A stretch of 19,034 bases of DNA from Gammaproteobacteria bacterium (GCA_013041975.1 JABDQZ010000311.1:1-19034); one strand, 5' to 3'; counted from the first letter of the stretch, positions 7,681 to 15,170 are shown. Notes: generated by a model from the sequence alone, not told the origin. Translations and numbers: made by a program.

Positions 7681-8829
7681 ATGACTGAACAGGTATTACC
7701 GAAAGCAAAAAAATCAGTGGCGCTGTCCGGAACAGCGGCAGGTAACACGGCTATCTGTACCGTTGGCCGTACCGGCAATGATCTGCATTACCGCGGTTAC
7801 GATATCCTGGATATCTCAGAAAGCTGTGAGTTTGAAGAGATCGCCTATTTGATAGTACATGGCAAATTGCCAACCCAGGCTGAACTGGATGCATACAAAG
7901 CCAAACTGAGAACACTGCGTGGTCTACCTGATGCCGTCAAGCAGTCTCTGGAAACATTGCCGAAAACCACACATCCAATGGATGTGATGCGTACTGCTTG
8001 TTCCGTTTTAGGCTGTGTGGAAACTGAAAGCGAAACGCATACAGCAGAAGAAGCCAACAATATTGTTGATCGGCTGATGGCTTCGTTTGGTTCCATGTTG
8101 TGCTACTGGTATCACTTTGCATTTAACGGTAAACGTATTGAAGTTGAAACCGATGATGACTCCATTGGTGGTCACTTCCTGCACATGCTGCATGGCGAAA
8201 AGCCAAGCGAGTCCTGGGTACGTGCAATGCACACCTCTCTGGTGCTTTATGCGGAGCATGAGTTTAATGCCTCCACCTTTACTGCACGTGTTGTAGCAGG
8301 GACCAACTCGGACATGCATTCAGCTATCACGGCTGCAATCGGTGCTTTACGTGGTCCAAAACATGGTGGTGCCAACGAGGCTGCTTTCAGAATTCAGCAG
8401 CGTTACAGCAGTGCTGATGAAGCAGAGACAGATATTCGTGAACGTGTAGGCCGCAAGGAAATCGTTATTGGTTTTGGTCACCCGGTTTATACCGTGGGTG
8501 ACCCACGTAACGAAGTGATCAAACGCGTTGCCAAAAGCTTGTCAGAAGAAAATGGTGATACCCTGATGTTTGATGTGGCCGAGCGTCTGGAATCAGTGAT
8601 GTGGGATATCAAGAAAATGTTTCCTAACCTTGACTGGTTCTCAGCTGTTTCCTATAACCAGATGGGCGTGCCAACCGATATGTTTACACCGTTGTTCGTG
8701 ATTGCGCGTACTTCCGGTTGGGGGGCGCATGTTGTAGAGCAACGTGAAGATGGCAAGATTATTCGTCCTTCGGCGAATTATACAGGGCCTGAGAATCTGA
8801 AGTTTGTTCCTATCGAGGAAAGAGGTTAA
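7681..8829 (+). CDS. prpC: 2-methylcitrate synthase
   Basis: PrpC condenses propionyl-CoA with oxaloacetate to give 2-methylcitrate. The 382 residues match the short prokaryotic citrate synthase fold. The catalytic triad is visible: His228 in PKHGGANEA, His267 in GFGHPVYTVGDPR and Asp318 in NLDWFSAVSYNQMG, with the same 39- and 51-residue spacing as known PrpC (His235, His274, Asp325). The YRGYDI N-terminal segment and GVPTDMFTPLFVIARTSGW are typical of the PrpC group, so this is unlikely to be the housekeeping GltA. AGAGAGGA (7664-7671) gives a strong ribosome binding site. A repeat-filled gap of 313 bp separates it from acnD. Confidence 0.95.
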   Translation: MTEQVLPKAKKSVALSGTAAGNTAICTVGRTGNDLHYRGYDILDISESCEFEEIAYLIVHGKLPTQAELDAYKAKLRTLRGLPDAVKQSLETLPKTTHPMDVMRTACSVLGCVETESETHTAEEANNIVDRLMASFGSMLCYWYHFAFNGKRIEVETDDDSIGGHFLHMLHGEKPSESWVRAMHTSLVLYAEHEFNASTFTARVVAGTNSDMHSAITAAIGALRGPKHGGANEAAFRIQQRYSSADEAETDIRERVGRKEIVIGFGHPVYTVGDPRNEVIKRVAKSLSEENGDTLMFDVAERLESVMWDIKKMFPNLDWFSAVSYNQMGVPTDMFTPLFVIARTSGWGAHVVEQREDGKIIRPSANYTGPENLKFVPIEERG

Positions 8830-8834
8830 GGCCC

Positions 8835-8948
8835 GAAAACAGGAGCAACCGTAGTCCTTAAGAAGGCGCTGTGAATGCATCCATGCACGCTCTCCTCGTC
8901 ATCCCTGGCTCGGAACGCTTCTTAAGGACTACGGTTGCTCCTGTTTTC
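8835..8948. repeat. Long hairpin element A (31-bp perfect arms around a 52-bp core)
   Basis: Positions 8835-8865 and 8918-8948 are perfect reverse complements over 31 bp, and they enclose a 52-bp core at 8866-8917. The left arm begins 6 nt after the prpC stop codon. The arms contain an internal CCTTAAGG. In RNA this would be a very stable extended stem, so the element may stabilise prpC mRNA or attenuate transcription into acnD. There is no T tract after the stem, so it is not a normal intrinsic terminator. The arms bear no resemblance to those of element B. Confidence 0.9.
8866..8917 (+). repeat. Repeat core, copy A (52 bp)
   Basis: This core is 43/52 identical, without gaps, to the reverse complement of 9034-9085. 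All nine differences are transitions. It contains TGCATCCATGCA (8876-8887), a small self-complementary block, followed by a conserved CTCTCCTCG and CCTGGCTCGGAA. I do not recognise the family with certainty. Confidence 0.85.
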
Positions 8949-9005
8949 TCAGTGCAAGACGGCAGTATGAAAAAAAGCTGGCAATTAACTAAACATAAAC
9001 CGTAA
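8949..9005. other. Spacer between hairpin elements A and B
   Basis: A 57-bp AT-rich spacer with no open reading frame worth calling. GCTGGC (8977-8982) is complementary to GCCAGC (9006-9011), which begins the left arm of element B, so an alternative small hairpin could compete with element B. Confidence 0.4.
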
Positions 9006-9113
9006 GCCAGCATTCGGTACAGCTTTTCAAAAGCATTCCGAGCCAGGGGTGGCGAGGAGAGCATACATGGACGTATCCACAGCGTCTTTTGAAAAGCTGT
9101 ACCGGATGATGGC
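9006..9113. repeat. Long hairpin element B (28-bp arms around a 52-bp core)
   Basis: Positions 9006-9033 and 9086-9113 are reverse complements at 26 of 28 positions; the innermost 19 bp (9015-9033 with 9086-9104) are perfect. The enclosed core is again exactly 52 bp and is inverted relative to that of element A. The right arm ends 29 nt before the acnD start codon, so a folded transcript or cruciform could affect acnD expression. Confidence 0.88.
9034..9085 (-). repeat. Repeat core, copy B (52 bp, inverted relative to copy A)
   Basis: On the minus strand this reads as the same core as 8866-8917 with nine transitions. The self-complementary block becomes TACGTCCATGTA, in which one G-C pair has changed to A-T on both sides (core positions 12 and 21), so pairing is kept. 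The conserved CTCTCCTCG and CTGGCTCGGAA blocks are unchanged. Confidence 0.85.
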
Positions 9114-9142
9114 GAGATATTTATATATAAGCTGAGATATCC

Positions 9143-11734
9143 ATGAATACCGAATACCGCAAACCTTTAGCTGGCACAAAACTGGATTACTTTGATACCA
9201 AGGCAGCCGTTGAAGCCATTAAACCAGGTTCATTTGCAAAACTTTCATATACTTCACGTGTACTGGCAGAGCAGTTGGTTCGCCGCTGTGATCCCAAGTT
9301 ATTAAACGATGCTCTGGGACAGATAGTCGATACAAAACGTGATCTGGATTTCCCCTGGTATCCCGCCCGCGTAGTTTGTCATGACATACTAGGTCAAACA
9401 GCACTGGTTGACCTGGCTGGTTTACGTGATGCCATTGCTGACAAGGGTGGTGATCCTGCGCAGGTTAATCCTGTGGTGCCAACCCAGTTGATTGTTGATC
9501 ATTCCCTGGCGGTAGAGCATGCAGGTTTTGATCCCGAGGCTTTTGATAAAAACCGTGCTATTGAAGACCGTCGTAACGAAGACCGCTTTCATTTTATCGA
9601 ATGGACCAAGACAGCCTTCAAGAATGTCGATGTGATTCCTGCCGGTAACGGCATTATGCACCAGATCAACCTGGAAAAAATGTCACCCGTTGTACAGGCG
9701 CGTGACGGTGTGGCTTATCCAGATACCTGTGTGGGAACCGACAGTCATACACCTCATATTGATTCGCTTGGTGTGATCGCGATTGGTGTGGGTGGTCTTG
9801 AAGCAGAAACCGTCATGCTGGGCCGTCCATCCATGATGCGTCTGCCAGAAATTGTTGGTGTAAAACTGACTGGTCAGCGTCAGCCGGGTATCACGGCTAC
9901 TGATATTGTTTTGGCATTGACAGAGTTCCTGCGTAACCAGCGCGTTGTCTCTGCCTATCTTGAATTCTTTGGTGATGGCGCTGAAACTCTGACCATTGGT
10001 GACCGCGCGACTATCTCCAATATGACACCTGAATTCGGTGCATCTGCCGGACTGTTTTATATCGATCAACAGACCCTTGAATACCTGAAGTTAACTGGAC
10101 GAGATCCCGAGCAGGTTGAGCTGGTAGAAAACTATGCAAAAACCACGGGACTTTGGGCTGACGATCTGAACGAAGCTGAATACGAACGTGTGCTTGAATT
10201 CGATCTTTCCAAAGTCGATCGCACCATGGCAGGTCCATCCAATCCGCATCGTCGTTTACCAACGTCTGCACTGGGCGAGCGTGGCATTGCCGGTGAATGG
10301 ACCGAAAAAGAAGGCGAAATGCCTGATGGTGCTGTTATTATTGCGGCTATTACCAGTTGTACCAATACCTCCAATCCTCGCAATGTTGTTGCTGCAGGAC
10401 TTATTGCCCGCAAGGCTAATGAACTGGGTTTGGTGCGCAAGCCCTGGGTCAAGTCATCGTTTGCTCCTGGCTCGAAGGTGGCAAAACTCTATCTGCAGGA
10501 AGCCGGTCTTTTATCAGAAATGGAAAAACTGGGCTTCGGTATTGTTGCCTACGCCTGTACTACCTGTAATGGCATGAGTGGTGCACTCGATCCGAAAATT
10601 CAGCAGGAGGTCATTGATCGTGACCTTTATGCCACTGCGGTATTGTCGGGTAACCGTAACTTCGATGGACGTATTCATCCATACGCCAAGCAGGCATTTC
10701 TTGCATCACCACCTTTGGTGGTTGCTTACGCCATTGCCGGTACGGTGCGTTTTGATATCGAAAATGATGCACTTGGTAAAGATGCTGATGGTAATGACAT
10801 TACGCTTAAAGACATCTGGCCTTCTGATGAAGAAATCGATGACATCGTCAATGAGTTCGTAAAACCCGAGCAGTTCCAGCAGGTCTACAACCCGATGTTT
10901 GACCTTGGCACCATTGAAGAAGCCAAAAGTCCGCTGTATGACTGGCGTCCACAAAGTACTTACATCCGTCGTCCTCCCTACTGGGAAGGTGCATTGGCGG
11001 GTGAACGTACCATGAGCGGCATGCGTCCATTGGCAGTACTGGGTGATAACATCACCACTGATCATCTGTCACCATCCAATGCCATTCTGGCGTCCAGTGC
11101 CGCTGGAGAATACCTGGCTAAGATGGGATTACCTGAAGAAGACTTCAACTCGTATGCAACGCATCGTGGTGATCACCTGACGGCTCAGCGTGCCACATTC
11201 GCCAACCCGAAACTGCTCAATGAAATGTGCCGTGATGAAAAGGGCGATATAATCCAGGGCTCACTGGCGCGTCTGGAACCGGAAGGCAAGCAGATGCGCA
11301 TGTGGGAAACGATTGAAGCCTATATGGAACGCAAGCAGCCTTTGTGCATTATTGCCGGAGCTGATTACGGACAGGGTTCTTCACGCGACTGGGCTGCAAA
11401 AGGTGTGCGCCTGGCTGGTGTTGAAGCGATTGTTGCTGAGGGTTTTGAGCGTATTCACCGTACCAACCTGGTGGGTATGGGCGTATTGCCACTTGAATTC
11501 AAAGAAGGTGAAAACCGCAATACGTACAATATCGATGGTACAGAAACTTATGATGTGAAAGGTGACATTGCACCACGCGCTGATCTTACGGTTGTTATGA
11601 CACGTACCAATGGCGAGCAGGTAGAGATTCCTGTGACCTGCCGGTTGGATACCGCTGAAGAAGTCACTGTTTATTCAGCCGGTGGTGTCCTGCAACGTTT
11701 CGCACAAGATTTTCTAGAGTCTTCATCGAATTGA
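9143..11734 (+). CDS. acnD: 2-methylcitrate dehydratase, Fe-S dependent (AcnD)
   Basis: AcnD is a [4Fe-4S] aconitase-family hydro-lyase that dehydrates 2-methylcitrate to 2-methylaconitate and works together with PrpF. The 863 residues fit the AcnD group. The cluster ligands are Cys406 in SCTNTSNPRN and Cys472 and Cys475 in YACTTCNGMSG. The N-terminal CVGTDSHTPHID, the central LGDNITTDHLSPS and the swivel-domain GADYGQGSSRDWAAKG are intact. It differs from the PrpD-type dehydratase of E. coli, which is not present here. The ribosome binding site is weak (GAG at 9134-9136), and the gene starts just after hairpin element B, unlike its tightly spaced neighbours. prpF follows after 24 nt. Confidence 0.95.
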   Translation: MNTEYRKPLAGTKLDYFDTKAAVEAIKPGSFAKLSYTSRVLAEQLVRRCDPKLLNDALGQIVDTKRDLDFPWYPARVVCHDILGQTALVDLAGLRDAIADKGGDPAQVNPVVPTQLIVDHSLAVEHAGFDPEAFDKNRAIEDRRNEDRFHFIEWTKTAFKNVDVIPAGNGIMHQINLEKMSPVVQARDGVAYPDTCVGTDSHTPHIDSLGVIAIGVGGLEAETVMLGRPSMMRLPEIVGVKLTGQRQPGITATDIVLALTEFLRNQRVVSAYLEFFGDGAETLTIGDRATISNMTPEFGASAGLFYIDQQTLEYLKLTGRDPEQVELVENYAKTTGLWADDLNEAEYERVLEFDLSKVDRTMAGPSNPHRRLPTSALGERGIAGEWTEKEGEMPDGAVIIAAITSCTNTSNPRNVVAAGLIARKANELGLVRKPWVKSSFAPGSKVAKLYLQEAGLLSEMEKLGFGIVAYACTTCNGMSGALDPKIQQEVIDRDLYATAVLSGNRNFDGRIHPYAKQAFLASPPLVVAYAIAGTVRFDIENDALGKDADGNDITLKDIWPSDEEIDDIVNEFVKPEQFQQVYNPMFDLGTIEEAKSPLYDWRPQSTYIRRPPYWEGALAGERTMSGMRPLAVLGDNITTDHLSPSNAILASSAAGEYLAKMGLPEEDFNSYATHRGDHLTAQRATFANPKLLNEMCRDEKGDIIQGSLARLEPEGKQMRMWETIEAYMERKQPLCIIAGADYGQGSSRDWAAKGVRLAGVEAIVAEGFERIHRTNLVGMGVLPLEFKEGENRNTYNIDGTETYDVKGDIAPRADLTVVMTRTNGEQVEIPVTCRLDTAEEVTVYSAGGVLQRFAQDFLESSSN

Positions 11735-11758
11735 ACGTCGGATAGAGAGATAACGAGC

Positions 11759-12937
11759 ATGGCCCATAAACCACAAATAAAAATCCCCGCCACCTACATC
11801 CGCGGTGGAACCAGCAAAGGGGTATTTTTCAACCGCTCGGATTTACCTGAAAGCTGTAAAGAAGCAGGGTCTGCCCGTGATGCCATGTTGTTACGCGTGA
11901 TCGGCAGCCCCGATCCTTATGGTAAACAAACCGACGGCATGGGTGGTGCCACTTCAAGCACCAGTAAAACCGTTATTTTGAATAAAAGTGACATGCCTGA
12001 TCATGACGTGGACTACCTGTTTGGCCAGGTATCAATCGACAAGGCATTTGTCGACTGGAGTGGTAACTGTGGCAACCTGACAGCTGCAGTCGGTTCATTT
12101 GCGATTTATGCCGGGCTGGTTGATGTGGAACGTATTCCGCAAAATGGTGTCGCCGTAGTACGCATCTGGCAAAAGAATATTCAGAAAACCATTATTGCTC
12201 ATGTACCCATCACCAATGGTGAAGTGCAGGAAACCGGTGACTTTGAACTGGACGGGGTTACCTTTCCCGCAGCTGAAGTGAAAATTGAATTCCTCAATCC
12301 TGCTGATGGAGAAGGTTCCATGTTTCCTACAGGCAACCTGGTTGATAATCTCGAAGTCCCGGGGGTAGGGACGTTCCAGGCAACAATGATCAACGCCGGA
12401 ATACCAACGATTTTTCTCAATGCTGACGCCATTAACTACTCGGGCACCGAGTTGCAGGAAGCCATAAACGGCGATGACAAGGCATTGACCATGTTCGAAA
12501 CCATTCGTGCCCATGGTGCTTTACGCATGGGATTAATCAATAATATTTCCGAAGCCGAAGGTCGTCAGCACACCCCAAAAGTGGCTTTTGTGGCGCCGCC
12601 TGCCAGTTATCAGGCTTCCAGTGGTAAAATCATCAATGCCGGTGACATCGATCTCAATGTCCGTGCCCTGTCCATGGGAAAACTTCACCATGCCATGATG
12701 GGAACTGCGGCCGTTGCGATTGGAACAGCTTCTACCATTCCGGGTACCCTGGTTAACCTGGCTGCCGGTGGAGGTGAACGTGATAGCGTCACGTTTGGTC
12801 ACCCCTCCGGTACACTGAAGGTTGGCGCTCAGGCCAGTGAACAGAAAGGTGAATGGCTGGCCGAAAAGGTGGTTATGAGCCGCAGTGCGAGAATACTGAT
12901 GGAGGGTCATGTACGTGTTCCCGGGGACGCTTTTTGA
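11759..12937 (+). CDS. prpF: 2-methylaconitate cis-trans isomerase
   Basis: PrpF isomerises the 2-methylaconitate released by AcnD so that it can be hydrated to 2-methylisocitrate; it has a diaminopimelate-epimerase-like fold. The 392 residues match the family. The N-terminal PATYIRGGTSKGVFF is diagnostic. Lys70 (SSTSKTVIL) and Cys104 (DWSGNCGNLTAAVG) have the same 34-residue spacing as the active-site Lys73 and Cys107 of Shewanella PrpF. The C-terminal GHPSGTLKVGA is typical. AGAGAGA (11742-11748) provides the ribosome binding site. The gene pairs with acnD, as is usual where AcnD replaces PrpD. Confidence 0.95.
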   Translation: MAHKPQIKIPATYIRGGTSKGVFFNRSDLPESCKEAGSARDAMLLRVIGSPDPYGKQTDGMGGATSSTSKTVILNKSDMPDHDVDYLFGQVSIDKAFVDWSGNCGNLTAAVGSFAIYAGLVDVERIPQNGVAVVRIWQKNIQKTIIAHVPITNGEVQETGDFELDGVTFPAAEVKIEFLNPADGEGSMFPTGNLVDNLEVPGVGTFQATMINAGIPTIFLNADAINYSGTELQEAINGDDKALTMFETIRAHGALRMGLINNISEAEGRQHTPKVAFVAPPASYQASSGKIINAGDIDLNVRALSMGKLHHAMMGTAAVAIGTASTIPGTLVNLAAGGGERDSVTFGHPSGTLKVGAQASEQKGEWLAEKVVMSRSARILMEGHVRVPGDAF

Positions 12938-12994
12938 TTTAGTCGGGTTGTAAGGCTATCCTGAAGTCATACAGTTGACAGCAAAGCTGACAGG

Positions 12995-13693
12995 ATGCCG
13001 GGACTCAATTACAACTATCACTTCAGGAAAATCAGTGCCGAAATAGACAATACGGCCATTGAAGCTCGCCTGCACAAAATCACTTCTGGGTGCCAGTCGC
13101 CGATGGATATTGATCCCAGGAAAGGGGCTGTCATTTATTTCCGTAGTGATCACTTTCCTGTTGATCATCCCGAATTAATGCTCAAACCTGGTGACTTTGC
13201 CACCATGCAGGAATGGATCGATGCGCTCAAAAAAAGCGGTAGTGGAGCTTTGCCTGTCTCTATACTCAGCAGGATTCAAAATGATCAGGAACAAGTTCGC
13301 TACGTTGTTTCCGGTTCTATACCTTCCTACCAGAGTGAAACTCTTACACATGTTGGTGTCTGGTTTCCAACCAAGGCCTACAGGGCTGAACAGCTGTGTG
13401 ACCGGGGAAACTCCAACCCTGAAACTGCACAGGAAAAGCTGGATTTCCGTATCCGCAGGGTAAATCACTTTTTGTATAGGTATTCCGCCTGGGTGAACGG
13501 AGAAAATTATTCTCTGACGTTAAAGCTGACCGACAAGGAAAAGGATATTCAGGAGACAGTAGTTGAAAATATGTTTTTGGGCTCAGGCTATGAATACTGC
13601 AGTGAAATAGCGCGTTCTTACATCTCACTGACTATGCGTCAACATCAGGGACAATCTATGTTCAACCCAAAAACCACTGAAGATGATCCATGA
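12995..13693 (+). CDS. Hypothetical protein, 232 aa, not recognised
   Basis: I do not recognise this protein. It has no signal peptide or membrane segment and is probably cytosolic, with mixed charged and aromatic segments (GAVIYFRSDHFPVDHPE at 44-60, THVGVWFPTKAYR at 118-130, NHFLYRYSAWVNGENYSLTLKLTD at 157-180). An in-frame stop at 12962-12964 and no alternative GTG or TTG make ATG 12995 the earliest start, although its ribosome binding site is poor. It starts 57 nt after prpF, and its stop overlaps the next ATG in an ATGA, implying translational coupling with the exported protein that follows. Read-through from the prp operon is possible, but no functional link is evident. Confidence 0.7.
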   Translation: MPGLNYNYHFRKISAEIDNTAIEARLHKITSGCQSPMDIDPRKGAVIYFRSDHFPVDHPELMLKPGDFATMQEWIDALKKSGSGALPVSILSRIQNDQEQVRYVVSGSIPSYQSETLTHVGVWFPTKAYRAEQLCDRGNSNPETAQEKLDFRIRRVNHFLYRYSAWVNGENYSLTLKLTDKEKDIQETVVENMFLGSGYEYCSEIARSYISLTMRQHQGQSMFNPKTTEDDP

Positions 13694-14211
13694 TATTGCG
13701 ATTTTTTTTGATCGCTTGTTTGGGTTTGCTGATAATGCCCCCGGCTGTTGGTCAGGTCTATAAATGCCGTAACTATGATGGTGATATCAGTTACTCTGAG
13801 GAACCTTGCCCGGAAAATGAAACTGAATGGGGAATCAAAATTACCCAACCCCAAAAAAAACGCAAAAATACGGAATCCATACTGTCTGCCATTTACAATA
13901 AAGAGATGTATGCGACCAGTATTGAAACCATGGGAAGGTGTTCCGGTTATTATTTCAAATATACGGATAATTTCACCCCTGATGAGCAGGCGCTTCGCAC
14001 TTCTGCCATTACTGCCTTGAGAAAGATCAGCGGGTATTACAATATGTCGGAACAAGAATTTAGCCAGAAACATAACTCCAGCATGCTTGATACCGTTGAT
14101 GTCGACCTGGGTCAGGTTGAACTGGCTATGATGAAAATAAACTGTAACAAGCAGTCAAAACAGATACTGGAATTTGCCAGGCCTGAATTGTTTGTCAGGC
14201 CACAGGAATAA
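13690..14211 (+). CDS. Exported cysteine-containing protein with DUF4124-like N-terminus
   Basis: The 173-residue product has a signal peptide (1-21, ending PPAVG) followed by VYKCRNYDGDISYSEEPCP, which resembles the short DUF4124 beta-motif (YKW...DGxxxYSxxP) seen in many exported proteobacterial proteins. Four cysteines remain after cleavage (26, 40, 84, 152), enough for two disulfides in the periplasm. A lysine-rich linker (QPQKKRKN) separates the motif from a mainly helical C-terminal half. The start ATG overlaps the stop of the preceding gene (ATGA). The role is unknown. Confidence 0.72.
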   Translation: MILRFFLIACLGLLIMPPAVGQVYKCRNYDGDISYSEEPCPENETEWGIKITQPQKKRKNTESILSAIYNKEMYATSIETMGRCSGYYFKYTDNFTPDEQALRTSAITALRKISGYYNMSEQEFSQKHNSSMLDTVDVDLGQVELAMMKINCNKQSKQILEFARPELFVRPQE

Positions 14212-14229
14212 ATCCGCTTACCTAAAATA

Positions 14230-14466
14230 ATGAAGAATTGTGATCATATCGTCGGTATTATCGATGGCTTCGAAAACGAACCCTGTAACCTGGTGTTTAT
14301 GTCAGACAAGGAGAATGAGTTTGCCTTGTATGCCAAGTATCTGAATGCTTCTGACAAGAATGCCTATACACCCATTAATTTTTTTCGTTACTGTCCGGTG
14401 TGCGGTAAGCAAATCAATGAATTCAGTGATTATGATGATCCGGGTTTTCAGGTGGGGATGAATTGA
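14230..14466 (+). CDS. Small CxxC protein, possible zinc-binding mini-protein
   Basis: This 78-residue product has Cys4 and His6 near the N-terminus and a YCPVCGKQI segment (Cys55, Cys58), which together could bind one zinc ion as in rubredoxin-like knuckle mini-proteins. There is no signal peptide. It starts 18 nt after the exported protein, and the next gene begins within 7 nt of its stop. The ribosome binding site is weak. The gene is short, but the CPxCG knuckle and tight packing argue that it is real. Confidence 0.6.
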   Translation: MKNCDHIVGIIDGFENEPCNLVFMSDKENEFALYAKYLNASDKNAYTPINFFRYCPVCGKQINEFSDYDDPGFQVGMN

Positions 14467-14472
14467 TTGGTT

Positions 14473-14823
14473 ATGACTAAGCTAATTGTTATCGTTATGG
14501 TTGTTTTTATTTCTGGCTGCTCGGCTCCTCCTTCAGGTACCTATGATTTGCCCGTAATCAACAAAACCAATGTCTTACTGGTCAATTGTGGGAAGTGGAA
14601 TCGCATCAGCGACAAGTTGATCAAGGCAACCTGTCTTTTTGATAATAAAAACAAGGCGGAAGCAGGCTCCCTGGAAATCCGTGCCTATGATCGAAATCAA
14701 GCCCTTATCGGTCGCACCACAATAGGCAAAGTCACCATTGGCGAGAAAGTTCGCATCAATAAAGCCATGGCCGTCAAAATGGATGATGAACCGGTCATGA
14801 TGACACTGGAAGTAACGCAATAA
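14473..14823 (+). CDS. Small lipoprotein, function unknown
   Basis: From ATG 14473 the product is 116 residues (an upstream in-frame TTG at 14467 would add two). Residues 1-15 are a hydrophobic signal ending in the lipobox ISGC, with Cys16 as the lipidated residue. Mature Cys39 and Cys54 could form a disulfide. The rest alternates hydrophobic and polar residues (GSLEIRAYDRNQALIGRTTIGKV) like a small beta-sandwich. Ala at position +3 and Ser at +2 after the Cys do not suggest inner-membrane retention, so the outer membrane is likely. It is the last gene before a strong hairpin. Confidence 0.65.
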   Translation: MTKLIVIVMVVFISGCSAPPSGTYDLPVINKTNVLLVNCGKWNRISDKLIKATCLFDNKNKAEAGSLEIRAYDRNQALIGRTTIGKVTIGEKVRINKAMAVKMDDEPVMMTLEVTQ

Positions 14824-14835
14824 ATAAAAAAAGAA

Positions 14836-14865
14836 ACCCCGGCTTAATCCTTAGCCGGGGTGTTT
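14836..14865. terminator. Strong GC hairpin, probable (bidirectional) terminator
   Basis: A 9-bp stem (ACCCCGGCT with AGCCGGGGT, 14836-14844 and 14853-14861) has an 8-nt loop. On the plus strand it is followed only by TGTTT, a weak T tract. On the minus strand the sequence after the stem (14835-14821) is far richer in T. It lies 12 nt after the lipoprotein stop codon. Confidence 0.7.
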
Positions 14866-15170
14866 GGAGTTGATTCCTTTTGTCCCTGATCCCTGTCACT
14901 GGCGGTTCCATATTCCTTTAGTGACTGGGATAAAGTCTAAAACAGTGATTCGAGTCTGTATGTAGGATAAATCTGAAAAACCAGGAAATACGGGGTTTTG
15001 GGGCTATATTTTTCATAACCTGTTGTAAACAAAAGAAATACTCATCCGTGATACTACTGATTTCTATAGGTAATCTCCCTCGTAGACAGTTTTTTTTGAG
15101 CAACTAGAGTAAATATCAAGCAGGAAGCTCAGTGGTGACATCCGGATTTTTTTGATTAAAGGAGTCTACG
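14866..15170 (+). other. 305-bp intergenic leader of the orphan gene
   Basis: I see no convincing gene here. A weak promoter candidate is TAGACA (15083-15088) with TAGAGT (15105-15110) at 16-bp spacing. AAAGGAG (15159-15165) is a strong Shine-Dalgarno sequence for the gene at 15171. No riboswitch or RNA gene is recognisable. Confidence 0.3.

Noticed and set aside
8858..9064. Minus-strand frame of 68 codons across both repeat cores
   Set aside because: It runs through the hairpin elements, has no ribosome binding site, and is explained by the repeat structure; such frames are common artefacts of repeats.
8835..9113. CRISPR array or IS element in the prpC-acnD gap
   Set aside because: There are only two inverted copies with no regular direct repeats or spacers, and no transposase or target-site duplication is visible.
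9683..10069. 128-codon minus-strand frame inside acnD
   Set aside because: It lies opposite a clear, motif-rich acnD sequence, and its translation has no recognisable composition or motif.
12050..12055. GTCGAC within prpF (and another at 14101-14106)
   Set aside because: Neither is extended into a palindrome and both are in coding sequence, so they are taken as chance matches rather than operators.
12095..12514. 139-codon minus-strand frame inside prpF
   Set aside because: It is antisense to conserved prpF codons including the catalytic Cys region, with no start signal or motif.
12958..12996. Stem-loop after prpF (ATCCTG with CAGGAT)
   Set aside because: The stem is short and interrupted and has no T tract, so a terminator between prpF and the 232-aa gene is not supported.
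13645..14073. 142-codon minus-strand frame opposite the exported DUF4124-like gene
   Set aside because: The plus-strand gene has a signal peptide, an ATGA overlap and paired cysteines; the minus frame has none of these.
14918..15103. 61-codon minus-strand frame in the intergenic region
   Set aside because: It has no ribosome binding site, odd composition and no motif; considered because the nearby hairpin favours minus-strand termination, but not supported.
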